Assembly (NCBI RefSeq): GCF_963576675.1
Contig: NC_088918.1
Location: forward strand, 46,099,501 to 46,163,500
Source: Euphorbia lathyris
Lineage: Eukaryota; Streptophyta; Magnoliopsida; Malpighiales; Euphorbiaceae
Reading direction: 5' to 3'
DNA length: 64,000 bases
Below, one piece after another: positions 41,115 to 51,981 of this stretch. The notes under the pieces are model-generated. The model was not told the origin of the DNA, ran no database searches, and saw nothing but the letters and a program-made list of their open reading frames with translations. The position numbers and the translations under genes are program-made. The stretch's first letter is position 1, and every line of letters starts with the position of its first letter.

Positions 41115-43231
41115 GTTAAATCCGTTATTTCATATATGAAAATATTAAACGATTAAGACAAGATTGAGATTTTTATGATTCGGTTAATTAACAAATGGGA
41201 TTTGTAGGATTAAACGATAAATAAAACGGTATTTTGTATATGTGATATACGTGTTTGTGGATTAAGAGTTTAACCGTTTGAATCGTTGAAAGAGTTAATT
41301 TGATTAATCTTTTAAAATTTGATTTTGCAAACGATTTAAACGAAACGGTTAGAATCGATTAATTACTGATATATATTTGGAAAAGGTTATATATATATAA
41401 AATAGTTTTATAATATATAAAATTAAGAGTTTGGACACCAACTCTTTTATAATAAAAGAGTTGGTGTTCGGCGGTAGGTAATGCTGTCTTTTGGCAGTAA
41501 TGACGCCCAGCGTCGCGGATGTGATCCACGACGGGGACGAACCCTGTTTTTATCCCCGTCACGTTTATTTTGTAATTCTGATTTTTCTAAATATTTTATT
41601 TTTCAGAAAACTAAAATTGATATATAGAATTAATTGATCCACTTAATTTAATCGTTGTTTATTTTAAATTCTATAGATTGAATTGAGTTGTCTAATTAAA
41701 GATATTTTGATACGGTTAATTGGACAAACTATTTCATTGATATAAAATTAAAATTGTGAAACAACGAATCAGCCCATATTAGTTTTAAAAATTATAATTG
41801 TTATAATTATTAAAAGGATATGGTAATTATGTGTGTTTTAATTTGATTTTACAAACCGTTTTGTGCTTAATAATTATATTCGATATATTGGTTAATCACG
41901 TTAAACCGTTTTGGTAAAATAATTAAACACAATAATTTATAGTTTCTCATTTTAATAGGTTTTGTGTTTTGGAATTGATTTTGCAAAGTTGTTTGATGTT
42001 TAATTATTTGTACGGTTGAATTAAACACGTTAAATAATTTTGGTAAAATAATTGAACACGAATAATTAATATTTTGTATAGTTATATTTTGAGTGTCTAA
42101 TTAAGTTTATATTTGATATATTTTAATTAGAATAAAATATAAATGATACAAAATTTAATTAAATATTAATTTGATAGTAAAATTAATTAAAGGACTAAAT
42201 TGATAGTAAAATTAATATAAAGGTTAATTTGATTAACTAAAATATTACATAAATCGTTTATGTAATCAACAAATTAAATTTATTTAATTGAGTCTGCATG
42301 TTTGGTGTTATGGACATATTTAGACCCCTCTATAATTGTTATTTAGTCTTTTGGTATTTTTGGAAAATATGGCATGCGTGTCCTGCCTTATCTACTCTCT
42401 ATTGTATTTCTCTTCTCACCTAAATCCCTTCAAATTAGTTGAAGTATTCTAAAGTAGTATAGAAATTGATATTGTTGTAAATTTAAGGCGCCAAGGAAAA
42501 GACAGAGGACCTGAAGGAGAAATATGTAATAGTTAGTATTTCCCTACGGTTGACCTTTTATTCCGTTTCTGACTCGACGGAATAATTTAGATAATATGTT
42601 CATAATCACCAATGTAAATTGTATGTGTTTGATGTATGCTAAATCAAATCAAGACTATGTTAGATTATGAGACTTTAAAATAAATCCCTCACGAATAAAA
42701 GTTAAGTCCATAAACAAGTTATGAAATCAGTTGCCCCTCCCTAATGTTATAATTCAGCCGCCAGTATCTAGGGGCCTTGGGTTGTTGAGCAAACTCAAGC
42801 TTGGGGCCTTATGGGTAACACTTGAATTATTTGAAAATAGTTTTCACGAACATAAGGGTAACGACTTAAACTAGATTAGAATAATTGGATGAGCAAACTC
42901 ATGTTATTCTAAACTAATGGGCAAAATGGTTGTAATTGATAGCAATAAATATCAGTTACTAATGTGGTTAGTAACCCAGTAACCTAGGAATCACATGGTT
43001 GATGTGATTGATTACATGAATATACCTAATAAATGAAACTAGCTTGTTGAGCAAACTCAAGGCGAAATTCTTCGAATTAATATTGAGGGTTATTAATTTG
43101 GCAAAATAGTGGGAGCAATTTAACAACTAAAGTCCTATATTTAAATTGAATATGTTAAAGCAAATGAATAATATTCGTCACTCTATCTCACTCTCAAGTT
43201 AAAGTAAATACTCTAAATCATCATATCTGAA
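41115..43231 (+). other. Long AT-rich untranslated leader of Copia D
   Basis: About 2.1 kb without a convincing gene. It has repeated motifs of the AAACCGTTTTG / TTAATTAAAC type and, near 41430-41470, an inverted repeat around AACTCTTTTATAATAAAAGAGTT. A CGTCGCGGATGTGATCCACG segment (41511-41530) is the only CG-rich spot. Long leaders of this sort are known in several copia families. Confidence 0.6.
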
Positions 43232-44045
43232 ATGGATCTACATAATATTTTAACCGATAACAAATTGAGTAGTTCAAAATTCACCGACTATTTTGGCAAA
43301 CTCAAAATTGTTTTGAAGTTTTGAAATTATTGGGTATGTATTAAGATACACTGATACCAACCATCAAAATTGTTTTGAAGTTCGAAAAGATTGGGTATGT
43401 ATTAAGATACGCAGATGCCCAATGTCCCAAGTTGATGATGCTCTTGTCAAGAAGATTGATGTTTACCGGAAGCACCAATCAGATGACGAACGTACAGGAC
43501 GCATCATATAGCACTAGAGCTACAAAAGCAACATGAGAACATGGATGCGTATTGCATAATTATGCACTTGAAGGAGGTGTTTGAGAAACAAACTCAATGC
43601 GAAAGCTATGAGATGGCGAAGTTGTTGTTTCGCTCCAAGATGCAAGAAGCTTCTTCTGTTGTGGCACATTGTCTCAAGATGATTGGTTACATCACCAAGC
43701 TTTCTAGTATTAGATTTATGATGGATAATCAATTAAGTGTCGACTTAGTTCTATGATCCCTCCTAGAGATTTATTCATAAGTTCATCACGAACTGTCAGA
43801 TGAATAACTCAAAGACCTCTATAGAAGAGTTCTTGAATATGTTCAAGTCAGTTGAGCCCAATCTAAAGAAAAAGGAAGTGATGTCTGCACTTGTTATTGA
43901 GGGATCTCACAAGAGAAAATGGAAGTTTCCCAATTCTAAAGATTCCAAGAAGAACAAATGCATAAAACCCAAATCAATAAAAGTAAGAAGCCGAAAAGGA
44001 ATGCCACTAATATGGTAAAGAAGGGAAATGGAAGAAGAACTGTAA
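43232..44045 (+). pseudogene. Gag of Copia D
   Basis: The start is MDLHNILTDNKLSSSKFTDY. The frame soon breaks and resumes with MDAYCIIMHLKEVFEKQTQC and SVVAHCLKMIGYITKLSSI, the UBN2-type copia gag core (consensus HLKELFQEQART and HVLKMIGYIENL). A Lys-rich tail (KRKWKFPNSKDSKKNKC) precedes the knuckle, which is lost. A local duplication at 43306-43430 repeats AATTGTTTTGAAGTT and the GGGTATGTATTAAGATACxC segment. Confidence 0.8.
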
Positions 44046-45360
44046 GAAGTACTTAGACTCTCTCAAGAAGAAGGGTCAGGATAGTGCTTTTACATTTGAA
44101 ATTAAAAGGATAGATAATTCACCTTACTTGTGGAAAGGTCACCTAGCCCATATAATGTTTAAGCTGCATCAAGATGGGCTAGTAGACTCAGTTGATTTTG
44201 AATCAATGGGCACATATGAGTCTTGTTTAAAGGAGAGGTGACAAAGACACCCTTTAGCAATAAAGGAGAACGTGTCTCAGACACTCTAGGACTAATACAT
44301 TCAGATGTATGTAACACAAGTAAAGAGAAAGGTTCAGTCACTTCATTAGCTTCATAAGATGATCATACCAGATATTGATTCATCTGCTTGATGAAGTATA
44401 AGTCAGAATCTTTTGAGGAAGTTCAAATGCTTCAAGGATGAAGTAGAAAATCAAACAGGAAAGACTATTAAAGTACTTCGATTCGATCGAGGCAGAGCAT
44501 ATCTTTCAAATGATTTCCTGAATTATCTAATTGCATTTTTTACGATCCATGATCAGAACAAAATGGACTCCTCTGTATACACCACGATGTATTTGAAAGG
44601 AGAAATTGTACTCTATTAGATATAGTACGATCCATGATCAGCACAACCTCTCTTCCAAATATGTTCTAGGGTTACGCCTTAGAAACCACCTTATTTATCT
44701 TGAACCGAGTATCCACAAAATCCGCCAGTTCTATTCCATCTGAATTGCTCACTATAAAGAAACCCAGTTTCTCTTACTTGAGAATCTATGGGTGTTTAGC
44801 ATATGTTAAAATACATAGCATCAGATAAGTTAGATCATAAATCTGATAAATACTTCTTCATTGGATATCTGAAAGAAAAGTAGGATATTACTTCTATCAT
44901 CAAAGTATTAGTATCCAAAAACGTTGTACTTCTAAAGAAAGAGTTTCTCCTAGAAACACAAGTAGAAAGCGTGATTAAACTTGACGAAGTTCAAGAAGAG
45001 GGAATGGCTGGAATAGCAGAAGCGATGGTGGAACCCGAATCTGTCTCACATGATGAGACATTGGTGACATTGTTAACTCGTAGGTCTAATCGACTTCGTC
45101 AAATCCCAAAAGAGATTTGGATTTCTAGTGGGAGATGATCGAACTCGAATCTGTCTCACAAGATGAGACACATGTGACTCTACTACCTCATAGGCCTGGT
45201 CGAGTTCATCGGATCCCAAAGAGATTTGGATTTCTAGTGAGAGATGGTGAAATCCCAAAGAGATTTGGATTTCTAATGGGAGACGATGAAGAGCTTACCA
45301 TGTTAGACGATGAACCTATAACTTATGAGGAGGCTCTTGTAAATCTATACGTGTAAGCTA
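44046..45360 (+). pseudogene. Protease-integrase remnants of Copia D
   Basis: Protease is not recognisable. Integrase fragments include LHQDGLVDSVDFESMGTYES, the zinc region, KTIKVLRFDRGRAYLS (usual ALRSDRGGEYLS, second catalytic Asp) and a SYLRIYGCLAYVK-like stretch near 44775. The pol linker has IKLDEVQEEGMAG, IPKRFGFL and DDEPITYEEAL. Many stops occur, and the piece with the catalytic Glu is scrambled. Confidence 0.75.
45031..45284 (+). repeat. Tandem duplication in the pol linker of Copia D
   Basis: A unit of about 108 bp (GAATCTGTCTCACATGATGA to GATTTGGATTTCTAGTGG) is repeated imperfectly, followed by a third partial copy of the ATCCCAAAGAGATTTGGATT part near 45251. It arose after or during decay of the element. 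Confidence 0.82.
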
Positions 45361-46235
45361 GTGGGAGCTCGTATGAGCCTTTACATGTAAACTAGTGGGA
45401 GCTTGGTCGTTTACTTAGTATTATATGTTGATGATATTCTACTAATGGGAACGACGTAGCTATGCTACAATCGGTGAAAATTTTGGTCATCGGATAAAAT
45501 TCTCCATAATAGACTTAGGAGAAGCAGCTTACATATCTATGGAGATAGATTGAGAAGACTGCTTGACCCCTCCCAGTCTAAATATGTAGACAAAGTGCTC
45601 AAAGCGTTTTGCACTAGACCTAACATCACTTTTGCTTTAAGCATGACAAAGTCGATTATAGGTCAATCCGAGTGATGGTCACAGGATTGTTGTCAAGAAC
45701 ATTCTTAAGTATTTAAAATGACTAAAGACATGTTTCGGGTATATGGAGATGATAATTGAAAGTTGGAGACTTTCAGATACAAGTCATCGAATAGATAAAG
45801 ATGTTTTCACAGAATATAAGTTTATTCTAAAAGAGGTACGGCTAGTTGGAATAGTTCCGAGCAGGAAACCATAGCCGAGCCAAAGATCAAATCAGAGTAT
45901 ATAGCAGCTTCAGAAGCAGTTAAAAGGAAGTTTGGAATGGAAGTTCATTAATGAACTAGGCGTGGTACCTGACATTGTTAATGAGATTAACAAAAGAGTT
46001 GTTGCTCTTGTTAAGGACCCGCGGTCTCATAATACGTCCAAACACTACCTCAGATGTTACTATCCCTTCCAAGAGATAATGAACTAGAGTAGATGTGAGA
46101 ATTAAAAGAGTGACCATCAAGGGACTATCTTACAGATCCATTTAAAGAAGGGACTTACCCCAAAAGGTTCATGATCGCCATGCGAACGCTTATAGGAATG
46201 TTTTAGAAACAATTGGCTTTAGTCTAATTCGGAGA
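45361..46235 (+). pseudogene. RT and RNase H remnants of Copia D
   Basis: The RT N-terminal half is missing. Sequence jumps from the linker to YLVLYVDDILLMG (YVDD at 45424-45435) through a short duplicated TGTAAACTAGTGGGAGCT. Then LDPSQSKYVDKVL and the RNase H part (TIAEPKIKSEYIAASEAVK near 45870-45920, matching STAEAEYIAA-type ends) follow, and a short tail to the 3' LTR. Nearly every 30 codons there is a stop. The expected polypurine tract before 46236 is weak (TTCGGAGA). Confidence 0.8.
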
Positions 46236-47077
46236 TGCTGGGGTTTAGTGTCTTATAGTCAATTGTTGTAGGATATAAACCAGATGTAAATACATTATTC
46301 TTTTATGTCATTTGTTTTAATAATATATAGTTTGTTTTAACTATATAAAGGCATTCATTTTTTAAGAACTAATTAAGTCAAATAAAAGAAAATCTCAAAG
46401 TTTATTTAAAGTGATTATAAAGTGTTCATACAAGCATGAAGTGAGACTAAACCTTATAATAAACTAATAAAATTTAAACCGCCCCAAGTCAAGTGATATG
46501 TTTATATATGGATTAACATCATATTGCTAAGACTTGCATGTAATAATGTCTTCTGTTATGAACAGAGAGCTGATCTCACAAGCTTTAGATATGGAGATAT
46601 CTAGACAGTTACATGGATCCGGTGAAGGAGTTCATTAGGATTAGGGACCCAACTTGAGATAACAGGATGGATGGATTTATCCTATGTCACCTGTTTATCA
46701 CATTTGTATTAGTAGGTATAAGTAATCCTCAGACTCAAAGAAATATTAATTAGTGATTCTGGATTATGGAGTGTGATGTTTTAACTCTATTCAAACACGA
46801 TCCATAACATGAATGATCCTGGGGGGTGCGTGCGGGCAGGCGTTGGGTATCACACAAAGTAATTGCGGGATAATTAATATTGGATTGAGCATTCATCACT
46901 CTTGATAAATGGGAGATATATCCATGATCGCTTGTGGAGACTTGACTCTAAATCCTTGCAAGGTGATAGATTAAGAGTAGAAATGGAGATTTCACTTAAT
47001 CTGTCTATTCAGAGTTAACTCTACCTGAGCAAGTAAAATGAACGTCTCGCTATATGTGACTTGACACTATCCATAGT
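46236..47077 (+). repeat. 3' LTR of Copia D, truncated
   Basis: It starts TGCTGGGGTTTAGTGTC (TGTTGG changed to TGCTGG) and follows the 5' LTR closely to CTATCCATAGT at 47077, then switches to unrelated sequence. Only about 840 of some 1,900 bp are left. Confidence 0.88.
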
Positions 47078-47255
47078 TAACCCATGATTTTAAAGGAAGG
47101 CGTGATGTCACCACCTTGAAATCTAGGCTTCGAAGTGACACCTGTCATCGATCTAATAGCCTAGGATGAAACACTCATCAATGGGCCGCCAACGGACAAC
47201 ATGCGCAGAAGTTGAAAAGCCCTAAAGGAATTAATTGATACTTTAGGGGGGCTTC
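47078..47255 (+). other. 3' internal end of a gypsy remnant (F) with polypurine tract
   Basis: No ORF. Its last bases, CTTTAGGGGGGCTTC (47241-47255), form a polypurine tract directly before an LTR-like start TGATAACATCC. It is joined on the left to the truncated Copia D LTR. Confidence 0.6.
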
Positions 47256-47850
47256 TGATAACATCCAAATATTATCCAAAGGCAAATCCATAAAGCTTCA
47301 TGTAATCAAAGGATCAAAAGGGACATTTAGACATCGGCAAGGATCAAAAGATCCTCCAGCTAGATGGCATATGAAGCAAGTCATAAGCCACTGAGGATCC
47401 TCATTACAATGATACGCCTCGTAAAGACCAAACGTCTTAAAGAAGTCTACAACCGCCATATCTTGGGAGACCCGCCATCTAGCATTGATCCACCCAAAGG
47501 ATGTTGGCGTCGTCTTCCTATATGGAAACTGAAACCATCGATGGCAAGTAATAGCTCCATAAATGAGCTAACAGTCACACTTAAATAAGCATAGTAACTA
47601 CCATTAAAGTGGCATTGAAGGGAGGCTTTCTAGTTACTAGATCGATGGTTACAACTATCTTAGTATAAATAGCCTCACATCCCAAGGCATTGAGGTACAC
47701 ATTTACACTACACTTTTGCTTACAGTTTATCATATTCTATACTTTACTAACTTAAGCATCGGAGTGCCCCCAGCCGAACACAACGGCGCCCCCACAGGTG
47801 GATCTCCGATGAAAGTTCAATGTAAGTTATCAGTACTAAGGATCCAGTTG
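47256..47850 (+). mobile_element. LTR of gypsy remnant F
   Basis: It follows the polypurine tract and starts TGATAACATCCAAATATT. A TATA box in AGTATAAATAGCC is near 47667. The U5-like end has TTAAGCATCGGAGTGCCCCC and CCCCACAGGTGGATCTCCG, typical of Tat-type gypsy LTRs. The exact 3' end is uncertain. No ORF. Confidence 0.65.
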
Positions 47851-48737
47851 GGCCGGCTGTTGAACCTCTTCATCATTGTTTCGATGAACTTTTGATTGGA
47901 TTCGTTGGGATATAGCCATGACTAGATATTCTAAATAATCACAAAATATTGTTCTTTCCACGCTCACCGAATTAATGATCACTCGTTACCTGAACTTGAT
48001 TACGTGTCTTAACAGCTGGATCAATCCAACGTTGCAATGAATCTGCAAAACTGGACGAAGGTCAGATGGGGCTGGAGTCCGCCAAACCCGCTCTGATGCC
48101 TAAGTCAGTTTACGATTGGATCAGACTGAATGGTATGAACTAGTTTAGAGATAATAGTTAACGTAACGAACCTTGTTCTCCTACTTGTATATTTATAGTG
48201 TTTGATTAGTTTAAGGTTGTCACCTCCTTAGGAATCCTTATGAGTCTAGGATTCCTAGTCCCTCGAGGAGTCCGAATCCTAGGAGGAAATCCTTTATCTC
48301 ATAGGATTCCGGAAGTTTCTCCTGTGATTGAGCCCAAATTCATGCTGCTGGTTTCGTGCTTTGAGTAGACGTGACTCGGCTTTTTATTGTTGGGATTTGG
48401 CTACCGCTAATTGTCATGGGCATTACTTTAGACAACACGTGGCTTTTCATCTCAAAGGATGGTGATCGTGATGTCATCCACATGATTTCATTTTGCATGA
48501 TATCACTTACTTTTGTTTGGGAGTTTGGAGGTTAATAAAGGTGAGAGTGAAATGAAGTAATGGAAAGGAAAGAGAAGTGATGGAAATAAAAGTTAAAAAT
48601 TAACCTTGTTTGAGAGTTTATAGAATGTAAATGAGGTTCAAAGTTTTATTTCGTTTGGAGTTTAAATATGGAGGGGAATGAAAGTTAAATTTACTCTAGA
48701 AAGATATTTTTTTATTGAACATTCCATTACATCCATT
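47851..48737. other. Further LTR-like remnant and AT-rich segment
   Basis: On the minus strand, 48110-47980 reads ACTGACTTAGGCATCAGAGC followed by GGGTTTGGCGGACTCCAGCC, another gypsy R/U5-like sequence, with a TATA box (CTATAAATATAC) near 48187-48198. So a minus-strand LTR piece probably occupies about 47960-48480. The interval 48500-48737 is GA/AT-rich with repeated GTTTGAGAGTTTA / GTTTGGGAGTTTG words, perhaps a hAT-type MITE cut by Copia B. No gene seen. Confidence 0.45.
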
Positions 48738-50191
48738 TGTTGAAACACATTTCCACATGATTTTGATTTGAGAAAATTACTTAAGTTAATCCCATGATTA
48801 AGACAATTAAATTTAAGTTCTTTGATTTAATTATACTAATGTGTTTGTTCAATGTTGAGTATATTAACTAACGAGAACAAGAACTAAAAGTAAGACAGAA
48901 CGAAGTCAGCATAAGCCACAGAAGCTGAGTGAAATACAAACTCAGCATTATAAAAGAAAAGTCTTCTTCAGAATAACGCTTGAAGGCAAAGCCGACCGAA
49001 GAAGCTGAGTAGAACGTAACTCAGCCCTGATAAAGGAAATCTCCAAGGCAAAGCCGAACAATCAAGCTGAGTATTCGTCAGGACAGCGCCAATGATCCGT
49101 TGACTAGAAGACAAAGTCTGACAAAGGTCTGCACTAATTTAGAAGCCTCGGAATTACACCAAATGGCCTTTTCGAGACGCATGGATCGCTTGTCATTTGG
49201 CAAGAAGACAAATCTGGAGCTAGAAGACGAACCTGGCGCAAGAAGACAAAACTGGCAAGCCTGACGCCTGCTAAATTCAGACGACAGGATTGGCCTGCGA
49301 TTCTGAATGCTGACCAATGAATGACAAAAGAAGACCGTTTGAATTCAACGGATATGTCCGAATTCAAATCATTAAAGCTTCAGATTTTGCTATAAAAGGA
49401 CAAGTTCATCACTTAGATCCTCGGCTGAATTACAAAAAGAGAAAAGACAAGCAAGATCTTCACTAAGTTAAAAGATCCAAAAGAGAAGCTGTCTGATTAG
49501 AAAAAGCAAGTACTTACACCCAATTCCGATCATTGTGTAAAAGTCTAGAGTGAATTTGTATTCATCTAAAGTGTTCTTTATTTAGAGAGAACAATTTTGT
49601 ATCAATCGTAAAGGTTAGAAGAGTGAAGCTGAGTACTCGGTTTTAGTACTCAGCGGTAAAGAAAATCTGAGTGTTCGGTTATAGCGCTCAGTAGGATTGA
49701 GTAGACGAGTAGAGGATGGTACTCTTGCATACTCAATTGCTTTGTAAACGGTTTGTGCTCTACCTTTAAAGAGCTCAGTAGTGGATTGAAAAAGCCCGGA
49801 AGGATTCTGGGGACTGGACGTAGGCGGTGAGGCCGAACCAGGATAAGTCTGCTTAGTAATCTCTAACCCTTTCTCTTGATATATATATGTGTGTTGCTTG
49901 CTTAAAATGCTCAGTATATAATTTGTATAAGCCGACGATGAGTAATCAGAGTGCTGAGTAATAAGAGTGCTGAGTTGGAAGCTGACCTAAAGTGTTATCT
50001 CCCAACTCACAATTGAAACAACTCTAGTCTGTATCTGATTAAAGCTGTCTCACACTTCACTCAGCCTTGCTGACCTAAAGCTGAGTTAAATTATCAAACA
50101 TTTAATTAAGTCAGCCTTATTAAGCGAAAAATTTATATTAGTTCCTAACCCCCCCTTGGAACTAATCCTAATACATTACCCGGGACCAACA
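48738..50191 (+). repeat. 5' LTR of Copia B
   Basis: 1,454 bp, TGTTGAAACACATTTCC...CCGGGACCAACA. It aligns with the inverted Copia A LTRs. A TATA box in TGCTATAAAAGGAC is at about 49388-49401. Confidence 0.95.
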
Positions 50192-50193
50192 AG

Positions 50194-50207
50194 TGGTATC
50201 AGAGCGC
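50194..50207 (+). other. Primer binding site of Copia B (tRNA-iMet)
   Basis: TGGTATCAGAGCGC two bases after the LTR end, complementary to initiator methionine tRNA. Confidence 0.96.
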
Positions 50208-50254
50208 AGTAGCTCACTATTCAAGATGAAACTATCTTGAGCTGATCCCTATAA

Positions 50255-51981
50255 ATGGCTGAGAACAGCACTCGTTTCCTTCTAGGAAATCAAACAACAC
50301 AGATACTCCCTGAGGGATTATCTATTAGTCGGCCTCCCTTGTTCTTCGGGTCAAATTACACATTTTGGAAGAACATGATGAAAAACTTTATTCACGCAAC
50401 AAACATGAGTGCATGGCTGGCAATAGTCCAAGGCCCATTTGTTCCCTATGAAATTATTGACGGAGTAAAGTCTGTCAAGAGTGAGTCTAAGTGGTCAGAG
50501 GATGACCTTAAAAAATTGCAAAATAATGCTTCGGCTATCAATATGCTTCACTGTGCGTTAGATGCTGCAGAGTACAACAAAATTTCAGGTTGTGAGTCAG
50601 CACAGGAAATCTGGAAGAAGCTGGAGGTGACCTATGAAGGAACAAGCAAGGTCAATGAGTCCAAGTTGAATCAACACATGAGACTATACGAGCTGTTTGA
50701 GATGAACGGAAATGAAGACATCTCTGAGATGAACTCAAGGTTCACCAATATCATAAATGAGCTTAAGAGACTCGGCAAGAACTTCACAGAAGAAGAACAA
50801 GTGAAGAAAATCTTAAGGAGTCTCCCCAAGAGCTGGCAAGCTAAGAAGACAACTGTGGAAGAAGCTCAGGACCTGACCACGTACAAATATGATGAGCTAA
50901 TTAGATCTCTGTTGACCCACGAGATCTCCATGAAGAATTTTGAGGCTAAAGAAAAGTCTGAGGACAGGAAGCAAAAATCTCTTGTCATGAAAGCTGACTC
51001 ATCAAATGATGAGGAGATGGCCATGTTCACGAGAAAGATGAAGAAGCTGTTTAGAAAGAATGACAAGAACAGCAAAAGGCCATTCAAAAGAAGCGATAAA
51101 TACAAACTGAGTCCAGCGACAGCAGATATAAGAAGGACAGCTCGAAGCCTGTCACTTGCTTTGAATGCCATCAAACTGGGCACATTAAATCAAGTTGTCC
51201 CAGTCTGAAGAAAGAAAAGAAAGGTAGCAGAAAAGCACTGGTGGCAACATGGAGTGATAGTGATGAGTCAACCTCATCAGAAGCTGATGCCACTGAGTCA
51301 GCAAACATATGTTTCATGGCTAACGAATCTGCTGACCGCTGCCGATCTGAGCAAGCTGACCTCTCAGATGGATCTGACCAAGAGGAACACTCCAATGAGG
51401 TAACATCTCTTCTTTTGCTCAGAAATGAAATGGTTAATGCCTTGAGTGATCTCTATACACTGACCAAAAAGTGTAATAAGAAAATACGAGCACTCAGCAG
51501 GCGATGTGATGAGATTGAAGAGTTCAAACTCAGTGACCTCCGACATCTACTCTAGGACAATACCAGGCAAGATGAAAACTTGAAAATCATGGACGGGTTT
51601 GTCTCTGAAGTCCAATCAGACTCTAAGAAGCTGAGAAAGGACATCACATCTATACAGAACCAGCTGAGTACATCGGCTAAGAAAAGGTTCTATCCAAATG
51701 CTGAGTATTAAGGTACTGGTCAACATAGACGGTACACTCAGCAGAACAGTCAGTGTGACTGTTGTGGAAAAAGAGGACACACCATAAATGTGTTTTGGTA
51801 TGCTCAACACCATCATGCTGACCAAAAGTGGAAATACCCTCAAAGGGTAATTTTTTGTGACTATTGTGGTAAAGATGGCCACACCATAAATGTATGCCAT
51901 CACAAAATAAAATATGATGCTTCACCTATTCACACTAACCAACGAGGACCCAAAAAGAATTGGGTACCTAAAGATGACTAG
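50255..51981 (+). pseudogene. Gag of Copia B
   Basis: The start is MAENSTRFLLGNQTTQILPE, 48 bp after the primer site. The UBN2-type core is intact for about 285 codons (WLAIVQGPFVPYE, SGCESAQEIWKKLEVTYEG, KNFTEEEQVKKILRSLPKSW). A frameshift near 51105 precedes the first knuckle CFECHQTGHIKSSC. CDCCGKRGHTINVF has lost the last Cys to Phe, whereas CDYCGKDGHTINVC is intact. In-frame stops: TAG 51553-51555, TAA 51709-51711, TAG 51979-51981. The two TAGs are shared with Copia A. Gag forms the particle and binds RNA. Confidence 0.9.

Larger units (their letters stand above)
39188..47077 (+). mobile_element. Copia D: decayed Ty1/copia element
   Basis: It has a 5' LTR 39188-41097, primer site, long AT-rich leader, gag, integrase and RT remnants, and a 3' LTR start at 46236 that is truncated at 47077. 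It is inserted into RT of Gypsy E. Coding parts have many stops and large deletions. The LTRs share long near-identical blocks but differ by an approximately 48 bp deletion in the 5' copy (near 39655) and scattered changes. Family-D LTR pieces also occur at 1-403 and 36089-36902. Confidence 0.87.

Noticed and set aside
43520..43732. Minus-strand frame in Copia D
   Set aside because: It is the antisense shadow of the plus-strand gag core.
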